The translations under genes and the position numbers were made by a program. A stretch of 7,118 nucleotides of DNA from Alphaproteobacteria bacterium (GTDB lineage Bacteria > Pseudomonadota > Alphaproteobacteria > UBA7887), in the NCBI GenBank assembly GCA_028289725.1, contig JANQOH010000493.1:1-7118 (forward strand), read 5' to 3'. Below the pieces are notes generated by a model that was not told the DNA's origin, ran no database searches, and saw only the letters and a program-made list of their open reading frames with translations. Every line of letters begins with the position of its first letter. Position 1 is the first letter of the stretch. This document shows positions 1 through 5,830 of the stretch, in pieces.

Positions 1-1
1 C

Positions 2-1690
2 TTGGTCAATCAGGTTCTCGACGAGGCCGGCAAGTTCGCCTCCGACGTGTTGGCTCCGCTCAACCGGATCGGCGATGAGCAAGGCGCCAAGCTGGACAAT
101 GGCGTGGTGCGCATGCCGGAGGGCTTCACCGACGCTTACGACAAATGGATCGAAGCCGGCTGGGGCTCGGTTGGCGGCACACCCGAACATGGCGGCATGG
201 GCCTCGGTCTCACCATGACCACCGTACTCAATGAGATGTGGCAGTCGGCCAATATGGCGTTGGCCGATGGACTGATGCTCACCCAAGGCGCGGTCGAGGC
301 GATCGAACAACACGGCACCGAAGAGCAGCAGACGACCTATCTGCCGAAACTGATCTCCGGCGAATGGTCGGGCACAATGAACTTGACCGAACCCAACGCC
401 GGGTCGGACGTAGGCGCACTAAGAACAAAGGCCGTGCCTGAAAACGGCGCTTATCGGATCACCGGCACCAAGATCTTCATCACGCATGGCGATCAGGACA
501 TGTCGGAGAACGTGATCCACCTGGTGCTGGCGCGCACGCCAGACGCGCCTGTGGGTGTGCGCGGCATCTCCCTGTTTATCGTGCCCAAATTCTTGGTCAA
601 CGAGGACGGCTCGCTCGGCCAGCGCAATGATCTACGCGTGGTGTCGCTGGAGCACAAACTGGGCCATATGGCGAGTCCGACCGCCGTCATGTCGTATGGC
701 GACAATGAGGGTGCTATCGGATACCTAATCGGTGCCGAGAATGAAGGCCTCAAATGCATGTTCACCATGATGAACGCGGCGCGCTTGAGCGTCGGCGTTC
801 AGGGGCTTGCGATCGCCGAACGCGCCTACCAAGCCGCGATCGATTGGGCACGCCAGCGCGTACAAGGCGCGATGGTCGGTGAACGTTCGTTCAGCGATCC
901 GGTTTTGATCATCAAGCACCCCGACGTCCGCCGCATGCTGATGGACATGCGTGCACAGATCGAAGCCATGCGTGCGTTGTGCTATTCGGTCGGCGCCGCG
1001 ATCGACCGGTCACGGCATTCCACCGACGCTATGGAAAAAATGCGTGCTCAAGGTTATGCCGAACTCATGACGCCGATCGCCAAGGGCTGGTCGACGGATC
1101 AAGGCTTCGAAGTCGCCTCGATCGGCGTCCAGGTGCATGGCGGTATGGGTTATATCGAGGAAACTGGTGCGGCCCAGCACATGCGCGACGCACGGATCAC
1201 CATGATCTACGAGGGCACCAACGGCATTCAGGCGCTCGATTTGGTCCGCCGCAAGCTGCAGTACAGCAATGGGCTGCTGGCAACCGGGTTGATCGCCGAA
1301 ATGCACAAGACTGTGGAGAAGCTCAACAAATCCGATCATGAAGCGATGAACGCGATCGGCGAGGAACTTGGGCCGGCGGTCGAGGCGCTCGAACATGTCA
1401 CCAAATGGATCGTCGAAACCTTTAAGGAGGACCCCATCGCGGCAGCCTCCGGCGCCACGCCCTACATGCGCATGATGGGGTTTATCTCCGGTGGCTGGCT
1501 GATGGCGATCGCCGCGCTGAAGGCGCAGGCGAAGCTGGAGCATCCGACCGACGATGAGGCTTTCTATACGTCGAAGATCGACACCGCGCGATACTTCGCC
1601 GAGCAGTATCTCGCACCAGCGGCCGCCCTTGCCAAGCCGATCATGCGCTCGAAAGAAACGGTGATGGCGATCCCGGAGGAAGCGCTTTAG
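2..1690 (+). CDS. Acyl-CoA dehydrogenase with extra C-terminal domain (5' end cut by window edge)
   Basis: FAD flavoenzyme that introduces an alpha-beta double bond into an acyl-CoA, passing electrons to ETF. The frame is open to the left edge; the TTG at base 2 is only the first possible start in the window. Long members of this family run to about 595 residues and 562 codons are visible, so I infer that some 30-40 N-terminal residues are missing. Visible residues 126-136 (MNLTEPNAGSD) form the acyl-CoA dehydrogenase signature at the FAD/substrate site. A second signature follows near 375-410 (VHGGMGYIEETGA, then IYEGTNGIQ). Glu404 (codon 1211-1213) in IYEGTNG matches the catalytic base of medium-chain acyl-CoA dehydrogenase. 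Residues from about 440 to the end are the extra helical C-terminal domain seen in DmdC/FadE5-like long dehydrogenases. DmdC (methylmercaptopropionyl-CoA dehydrogenase) is possible, but the chain specificity cannot be read. The family is certain and the substrate unknown. Confidence 0.95.
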   Translation: MVNQVLDEAGKFASDVLAPLNRIGDEQGAKLDNGVVRMPEGFTDAYDKWIEAGWGSVGGTPEHGGMGLGLTMTTVLNEMWQSANMALADGLMLTQGAVEAIEQHGTEEQQTTYLPKLISGEWSGTMNLTEPNAGSDVGALRTKAVPENGAYRITGTKIFITHGDQDMSENVIHLVLARTPDAPVGVRGISLFIVPKFLVNEDGSLGQRNDLRVVSLEHKLGHMASPTAVMSYGDNEGAIGYLIGAENEGLKCMFTMMNAARLSVGVQGLAIAERAYQAAIDWARQRVQGAMVGERSFSDPVLIIKHPDVRRMLMDMRAQIEAMRALCYSVGAAIDRSRHSTDAMEKMRAQGYAELMTPIAKGWSTDQGFEVASIGVQVHGGMGYIEETGAAQHMRDARITMIYEGTNGIQALDLVRRKLQYSNGLLATGLIAEMHKTVEKLNKSDHEAMNAIGEELGPAVEALEHVTKWIVETFKEDPIAAASGATPYMRMMGFISGGWLMAIAALKAQAKLEHPTDDEAFYTSKIDTARYFAEQYLAPAAALAKPIMRSKETVMAIPEEAL

Positions 1691-1786
1691 GCCCCGGCGC
1701 GACTGTAGCGTCGATCTTTCCGCGACCGAATTAGAACGATCACAAGCGCGCGAGCGAGCACGTCCTTTCGTCGAGTTCCGTCGCTC

Positions 1787-1804
1787 CATCGATTAGCATC
1801 GATG
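1787..1804 (+). repeat. Small inverted repeat just upstream of the cysteine-rich protein's Shine-Dalgarno
   Basis: Arms CATCGAT and ATCGATG (7 bp, perfect) flank a four-base loop TAGC. The repeat lies six bases before the GGAGG at 1811-1815 that serves the gene starting at 1821. It could form a short leader hairpin or be a protein-binding site. The same bases also read as a direct repeat of CATCGAT, so it could be chance. It is not a terminator of the upstream gene because no T run follows. Confidence 0.3.
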
Positions 1805-1820
1805 TCGTAGGGAGGCGACG

Positions 1821-2105
1821 ATGGACAGAATGCTCGCGACCAGCGCCCTTGCGACGGCACTTTTCTGGGCATGGACCGTCAAAGCCGCTTGCGTTTCGGA
1901 GATGCAATGCGACGACGCCGGCGTGTGCGCACAGGTTGAAGTCTGCGATGACACTGTCGATATGGCGCACACGAAGCCGGGTGCGATGACGCCCATCCCA
2001 GGTGAAGCCGCCCCCATGATCGCAACGCCGGCGGCTGCGTCGGCGACGGATGCGAATTGCCGCGAAGTCGACATTTGCGGCACCATGACACTAGTGTGCG
2101 AGTAA
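1821..2105 (+). CDS. Small secreted cysteine-rich protein, unknown function
   Basis: I do not recognise the 94-residue product as a named family. The start is well supported: GGAGG at 1811-1815 sits five bases before the ATG. Residues 1-22 look like a Sec signal peptide: Arg3, a hydrophobic stretch from about Leu5 to Val20, and a V-K-A cut site before Ala23. The Lys at -3 of Cys24 argues against a lipoprotein. The mature part of about 72 residues has seven cysteines, at 24, 30, 36, 42, 80, 86 and 93. The first four are exactly six apart. The segments CAQVEVC (36-42) and CREVDIC (80-86) resemble each other and suggest an internal duplication. An Ala/Pro/Met-rich low-complexity stretch (about 51-76) separates the two clusters. 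Periplasmic location with disulphides, or metal binding, is inference only. The acyl-CoA dehydrogenase stop is 130 bases upstream, so the gene probably has its own promoter, but I see no convincing one. Confidence 0.8.
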   Translation: MDRMLATSALATALFWAWTVKAACVSEMQCDDAGVCAQVEVCDDTVDMAHTKPGAMTPIPGEAAPMIATPAAASATDANCREVDICGTMTLVCE

Positions 2106-2343
2106 AGTACGAGCGCGCGCCGATCCCCGGTGCCGGCATTCGACGGGCCATAACGAAGCATCGCCAACCGGACGGCATGCTGTCTCTCGTTTTGCCGGCT
2201 TGGCTGTGACCGCCGCCGCTTGCCTGTTTGTCGGGGCAGGTCAAAATTCCAATGCCGGCACGCACGAGCACGCTTAGGATGACAAACGGGCGTGGCCACT
2301 TTGTTCGCCCAACCCGACACCAACAACACCGAGGAAATGGACC
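2106..2343 (+). other. Intergenic region with a start-less signal-peptide-like frame
   Basis: These 238 bases separate the cysteine-rich protein gene from the S8 protease gene. In the same frame as the protease, but ended by a TAG at 2275-2277, bases 2188-2274 encode an Arg followed by a 16-residue hydrophobic run (FAGLAVTAAACLFVGA, 2191-2238) and GQNSNAGTHEHA. This looks like a signal peptide. No ATG opens that frame; only TTG at 2200 and GTG at 2206 occur, neither with a ribosome-binding site. An ATG at 2177 is in another frame and stops at 2209. It may be the decayed start of a small exported protein, or chance. The palindromic octamer TGCCGGCA occurs at 2131-2138 and 2253-2260. I could not assign a promoter. 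Confidence 0.3.
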
Positions 2344-3381
2344 ATGGTCGCCACACCTTGGAACGTTCAAATGGTCAACGGCCGCGAGGCCCAGAATCTC
2401 CTGCCGCGATTGCCGGACAATCCCGACGCGATCGATTGGGGCGAAATTGAAATCGCGCAGATCGATACGGGCTGTACACGTCACGAGGCCTTCGGGCCGT
2501 GGAACACGGATGACAGCCCGGTGCTGAACGTGTCGGACGGACTCAACCTCTGCGAACGCGGGACGGCCCCTTTCGATCCGCTCAACTACGACGGCACCGC
2601 GGGCCACGGGACACGCATCCAAAGCGTCCTCTGCGCGCGCCTGCCGGGAACCTATTTTGGTGTCGCACCGGGTGTTCCAACCATCCCCTACCGCGCCATC
2701 AATCACGTGGTCATCACGTCGAAATCGGCGCGCAAGAGAATTGCCGAGGCCATCCGTCATGCGGTCGATATCAACGCGTGCGAGGTGATCTCACTAAGCC
2801 TGGGAACACCCGTGCTGAGCTTGTTCAGTCAACGGCACATGGGCCAAGCAGTCGACCACGCTTACAAAAACGGCGTCATCGTTGTAGGCGCCGGCGGTCA
2901 GATCGTCGACCGCGTTACCTACCCCGGAAAATTCTCTCGCACGATCGGCGTGGGCGGCGTGCGCGAGGACAGAACAGTCTGGTTCGAATATGAACCGGGT
3001 ATGGCGCGACGCAGCATCGATATCTGGGCGCCCGCCGACGACATCCATCGCGCGAATAGCAAGATTGGCACAGGCAACTCGCTTCTTGGCGATTATGGAT
3101 TTGGCGATGGCACGTCCTACGCAACGGCACACGTTGCCGCCGCCGCGGCGATGTGGTTGGCCTTCCATCGCGATCGGTTGGATGACGCCTATCCGAAACC
3201 CTGGCAGCGCATTGAGGCGTTTCGGCGCTTGCTCGCTGAGACGAGCACGGATGTTGCCGGCGACTATTGGCCGGACACGAGTAAGGGGATCCTAGATGCT
3301 GAGGCGTTGCTCAAGGCTCCGCTCCCGAATAAGTCTGATTTGGTGCGCGAACGCCGCAAAGCGGAAGATGAGAGGTTCTAA
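2344..3381 (+). CDS. S8 (subtilisin-family) serine peptidase homologue, no signal peptide or propeptide
   Basis: 345 residues. The catalytic triad of the S8 family is present in the usual order and context: Asp41 in AQIDTG, His88 in GHGTR and Ser258 in GTSYATAHVA. The fold from about 33 to 330 fits a single S8 catalytic domain, with ISLSLG (149-154) matching the substrate-binding strand. The oxyanion-hole Asn, normally in an A-G-N motif, is Gly185 followed by Gln186 (VVGAGGQ, codon 2896-2898). This may weaken or change catalysis. The start is firm: GAGG at 2331-2334 lies nine bases upstream, and an in-frame stop at 2275-2277 leaves only 22 codons with no alternative start. There is therefore no room for the signal peptide and inhibitory propeptide of secreted subtilisins, so I infer a cytoplasmic enzyme. 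The C-terminus (about 326-345) is charged and probably flexible. The substrate is unknown, and the neighbours do not suggest one. Confidence 0.9.
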   Translation: MVATPWNVQMVNGREAQNLLPRLPDNPDAIDWGEIEIAQIDTGCTRHEAFGPWNTDDSPVLNVSDGLNLCERGTAPFDPLNYDGTAGHGTRIQSVLCARLPGTYFGVAPGVPTIPYRAINHVVITSKSARKRIAEAIRHAVDINACEVISLSLGTPVLSLFSQRHMGQAVDHAYKNGVIVVGAGGQIVDRVTYPGKFSRTIGVGGVREDRTVWFEYEPGMARRSIDIWAPADDIHRANSKIGTGNSLLGDYGFGDGTSYATAHVAAAAAMWLAFHRDRLDDAYPKPWQRIEAFRRLLAETSTDVAGDYWPDTSKGILDAEALLKAPLPNKSDLVRERRKAEDERF

Positions 3382-3414
3382 AACCTTGCCGCAGCAAATT
3401 CTTCTAAACCGCGC

Positions 3415-3753
3415 TCATTTTTTGGATTTCTTTCGCGCTTTCTTCTTTTTCTTCTTATCTTTCTTCTTCTTGCCCGATGATTTGGCCGCTTTCTTCGGCG
3501 TGGGCACCTCTTCAGGCGGCGCCGGCGCGGGAGCGGCAGGCGCCGCTACGGCACCATTCTCGTCCGGCGGCGGGTCCAACGCGGGTTCGGGTTTTGCGTT
3601 GGCGTTCGCGACATAGGCCAGCATCGCTTGATTGACCACATAGTTGCGCGAACGATCCATAGCTTTTGCCAAGCTATCGATTTGATCTATGGTTTCGTCT
3701 TCCGTTCGAATCGTAATCGCCTTTGTATTCATGATGAACACATCCGATTTCAT
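3415..3753 (-). CDS. Ribbon-helix-helix (CopG-like) DNA-binding protein with lysine-rich tail
   Basis: 112 residues in three parts. Residues 11-48 fit an RHH fold: beta strand KAITIRT, helix EDETIDQIDSLAKAM, turn DRSR, then helix NYVVNQAMLAYV. Such domains dimerise and bind short inverted or direct repeats. Residues 53-86 are an Ala/Pro-rich linker with some acidic residues. Residues 87-112 are extremely basic (17 Lys and one Arg in 26), like histone-H1-type tails. The start is uncertain. ATG at 3753 is the longest option, but its GGA abuts the ATG. ATG at 3732 (residue 8, MNTKAITIR) gives the typical RHH N-terminus and has a weak GGATG upstream. A perfect palindrome at 3776-3802 lies 22 bases upstream and could be its own operator. 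Roles as a repressor, antitoxin-like regulator or nucleoid protein are all possible; no toxin gene lies beside it. The stop faces that of the protease gene 33 bases away. Confidence 0.8.
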   Translation of the reverse strand: MKSDVFIMNTKAITIRTEDETIDQIDSLAKAMDRSRNYVVNQAMLAYVANANAKPEPALDPPPDENGAVAAPAAPAPAPPEEVPTPKKAAKSSGKKKKDKKKKKKARKKSKK

Positions 3754-3775
3754 TCCAAAAATGCGCGAATCTGGT

Positions 3776-3802
3776 GAATCGGTGTCTATTAGACACCGAT
3801 TC
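3776..3802. promoter_or_regulatory. Perfect 12-3-12 palindrome, candidate operator of the RHH gene
   Basis: Arms GAATCGGTGTCT and AGACACCGATTC are exact reverse complements around a three-base spacer ATT. The site lies between the aldo/keto reductase stop (3858) and the RHH start (3753 or 3732), upstream of the latter. The pentamer CGGTG occurs at 3780-3784, in inverse form (CACCG) at 3794-3798, and again directly at 3802-3806, so there are three spaced half-sites. RHH proteins commonly bind such repeats and repress themselves; that link is inference. The alternative is a transcription terminator for the aldo/keto reductase. This is less likely because the T run on the minus strand comes only about 14 bases after the stem. 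Confidence 0.55.
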
Positions 3803-3857
3803 GGTGCATTTCCACGGGATTCATTATCGGTCGGGCCGAACCGCCTTATCCCATCCG

Positions 3858-4868
3858 CTATGAAGAGACCGGTCTGCCCTCCACAGGGTAAGCAGGGTCC
3901 AGAAAGCCGGGTGTTGATGGATGTCCGGCCGCTACCATACCGTCAATCAGAGCCTCATCGGCCTGCGTCCAACTGTAGTCGAAGGCGCCTAAGTAGTCCC
4001 TCATTTGCGCGATCGTGCGCGGCCCGACAATGGTTGCGGTGATCAGCGGATTGGCGAGGACCCAATTGACCGCGAATTGCGCCGGCGACATGCCACGCTT
4101 TTCGGCATGCTTCACGACTTTCTGGGCAAGCTTCAACGACTCTTCGCGAAATTCGCTTTGCATCATCCGAACGTCGCCGCGACCGGCGCGGGTGCCTTTT
4201 GCTGGCTTTTGGCCGGGCTTGTATTTGCCGGTCAGCACCCCGCGCGCCACCGGGCTGTAAGGCACGATCCCCATGCCGTAATGGTCGCATACCTTGAGAA
4301 CTTCGTTCTCGGGCATACGATTAAACGCATTGTAGTAAGGCTGGCTGACCGCCGGCCGATCAACGCCAAGCGCATCGCATAGGCGCACGACTTCGGCATG
4401 GCGCCATGCTCTGAAATTCGATAGCCCGAAATATCGGACTTTGCCGGCCCTAATTGCGGCGCCCATGGCCGCGACGGATTCCTCCAGCGCGGTGTCGAGA
4501 TCCTCGCGATGAAAATAGTAGATGTCGACATGGTCCGTACCGAGGCGCTTCAAACTGGCATCTAGGGCTTGCGTAATCCAGCGCCGGCTCAATCCCCCCT
4601 GGTTCGGATCTTCGGGGTCGAATTGGTTTGCGACCTTGGTCGCCAAAATCCAATCTTGCCGCGTCCGCTTGATCGCGCGGCCAACGACTTCCTCCGTGAC
4701 GCCCCGATTGTAAACATCGGCGGTGTCCATGAAGTTGATGCCGGCGTCACGCGACATATCGACGATGCGTTGCGACGTTTTCTCGTCGGTTTGCGCACCG
4801 AACAACATCGTGCCGAGACACAATCGCGAGACTTTGAGCCCACTGCGTCCGAGTTTCTTGAATTCCAT
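3858..4868 (-). CDS. Aldo/keto reductase, NADPH-dependent type
   Basis: 336 residues, the usual length for bacterial aldo/keto reductases, which reduce aldehydes or ketones in the cytoplasm with NAD(P)H. The catalytic tetrad is visible: Asp48 and Tyr53 in MDTADVYNRG, Lys78 in LATKV, and His120 in YYFHRED. Ser150-Asn151 (GLSNF) and Gln176 (VSQPYYN) fit nicotinamide contacts. GPRTIAQM near the C-terminus fits binding of the NADP phosphate and adenosine. The N-terminus MEFKKLGRSGLKVSRLCLGT is the standard opening of the family, so the start is secure. A very strong Shine-Dalgarno (GGGGGGAG on the minus strand, about 4872-4879) precedes it. The alpha/beta hydrolase gene ends 69 bases upstream on the same strand, so co-transcription is possible but not shown. 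The substrate cannot be predicted. Confidence 0.93.
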   Translation of the reverse strand: MEFKKLGRSGLKVSRLCLGTMLFGAQTDEKTSQRIVDMSRDAGINFMDTADVYNRGVTEEVVGRAIKRTRQDWILATKVANQFDPEDPNQGGLSRRWITQALDASLKRLGTDHVDIYYFHREDLDTALEESVAAMGAAIRAGKVRYFGLSNFRAWRHAEVVRLCDALGVDRPAVSQPYYNAFNRMPENEVLKVCDHYGMGIVPYSPVARGVLTGKYKPGQKPAKGTRAGRGDVRMMQSEFREESLKLAQKVVKHAEKRGMSPAQFAVNWVLANPLITATIVGPRTIAQMRDYLGAFDYSWTQADEALIDGMVAAGHPSTPGFLDPAYPVEGRPVSS

Positions 4869-4937
4869 TCGCTCCCCCCTATTCGCGATGCACCGATAGC
4901 AATCGATGCGTATGTCTGTGGGTGAATCTCCGCAGCG

Positions 4938-5816
4938 CTACGCGGCGAGGAAATCACGCACGACGCCGAGGAATTCGTCGAGTTTGTCGTGGTGCGCCCA
5001 GTGTCCCGCGCCTTCAAAATTCACGACGCGCGCATTCTGGAAGTGTACTGAGCGCCCATCTTCATCCGGATCGGTCGCCCAGCTCTCCGTACCGCGAATA
5101 TGAAGCACGGGGCAGGTAATCCGCGACCACAGCGCGTGAGTCTGATCTTGGCTCAGTCCGGTTTGTGGAAAGATGCGGACGTAGTTGTCGAACTTCCAGC
5201 TAAAAGTGCCGTCTTCATTTTGGTTGATGCCATGAATCGTTAAATGTCGCGCTTGCTCGGGCGAAAGATGCGGGTTCTCGTCCTGCATGCGCTGGAACGC
5301 TTCTTCCAGGCTCGGATAGCGGCGCGGCAGCCGCCCGGAGATCTTTCGTAAGGCATCAATCCAATCGCCAAGCCGATCATCGATCGGGCGCGCGTAATGT
5401 TCCGCAACCTTTTTCGGTGAAAATCCAAGGCCTTCGATTTCGACCAGCTTGGTGACGTGATCCGGATACAGACCGGCGTATTGCAGGCTGATCATGCCAC
5501 CCAAAGAATGGCTGATGATCGTGACCGGCGTGAGTTGCCTTTGGTGGATCAGCTGCGCGATATCGTAAACATAATCGGTCAGCTGATACGTGCCGCCGAT
5601 CATCCATTGCGAGTCGCCATGGCCGCGCAGGTCAGGCGCAATAATGTGATATTCGTCGCGCAGCGCTTCCGCGACCCAATCCCAGTTTCGGCAATGGTCG
5701 CGTCCGCCGTGGACCATCAGCAAAGGCGGCGCGCCTTCGTTGCCCCAATCGACATAATGCAGCCGGAGCCGTTGCGAATAATAGGAATGCGACGTCGGAC
5801 CGTGCGTTTTCAGCAT
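4938..5816 (-). CDS. Alpha/beta hydrolase-fold enzyme
   Basis: 292 residues. HGG at 36-38 is the oxyanion-hole loop. DLRGHGDS (62-69) is the conserved strand-4 region. Ser104 in SHSLGG is the nucleophile elbow, and His272 in GAGHWAHHD is the catalytic histidine. The third triad member is unclear: where most relatives have G-x-x-D this protein has RGTESWATD (241-249), so Glu244 or Asp249 may serve. A lid region spans about 135-230. There is no signal peptide, so it is cytoplasmic. The gene starts 14 bases after the dehydratase stop, and a GAGGAAGAG overlapping that stop can act as ribosome-binding site, indicating translational coupling. The operon context (CoA-transferase, dehydratase) suggests an ester, thioester or C-C bond hydrolase acting on a pathway intermediate, which is inference. 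Haloalkane dehalogenase or epoxide hydrolase activity cannot be excluded from fold alone. Confidence 0.9.
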   Translation of the reverse strand: MLKTHGPTSHSYYSQRLRLHYVDWGNEGAPPLLMVHGGRDHCRNWDWVAEALRDEYHIIAPDLRGHGDSQWMIGGTYQLTDYVYDIAQLIHQRQLTPVTIISHSLGGMISLQYAGLYPDHVTKLVEIEGLGFSPKKVAEHYARPIDDRLGDWIDALRKISGRLPRRYPSLEEAFQRMQDENPHLSPEQARHLTIHGINQNEDGTFSWKFDNYVRIFPQTGLSQDQTHALWSRITCPVLHIRGTESWATDPDEDGRSVHFQNARVVNFEGAGHWAHHDKLDEFLGVVRDFLAA

Positions 5817-5830
5817 TGTGCCACTCTTCC

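Noticed and set aside
1010..1789. Long open frame on the minus strand (259 codons)
   Set aside because: It lies almost wholly antisense to the acyl-CoA dehydrogenase, whose motifs are unmistakable. The translated product is Arg/His/Asp-rich with no recognisable domain, as expected for an antisense shadow in GC-rich DNA.
1879..2760. Long open frame on the minus strand (293 codons)
   Set aside because: It overlaps both the cysteine-rich protein gene and the N-terminal third of the S8 protease, including its catalytic Asp and His. The product is compositionally biased and has no domain signature.
3373..3423. Possible terminator for the S8 protease gene (stem AGGTT/AACCT over the stop codon, T6 run at 3418-3423)
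   Set aside because: The stem is only five mostly weak pairs, and the T run lies more than 30 bases after it. The T-rich stretch is explained by the lysine codons of the RHH gene on the other strand.
3418..3475. Polypyrimidine tract as a microsatellite or triplex element
   Set aside because: It is fully accounted for as AAG/AAA lysine codons of the RHH tail read from the minus strand. The repeat is irregular, so no separate function is needed.
3415..3753. Toxin-antitoxin pair involving the RHH protein
   Set aside because: RHH antitoxins usually overlap or abut a small toxin gene. The downstream neighbour is a convergent protease gene and the upstream neighbour an aldo/keto reductase, so no partner is present.
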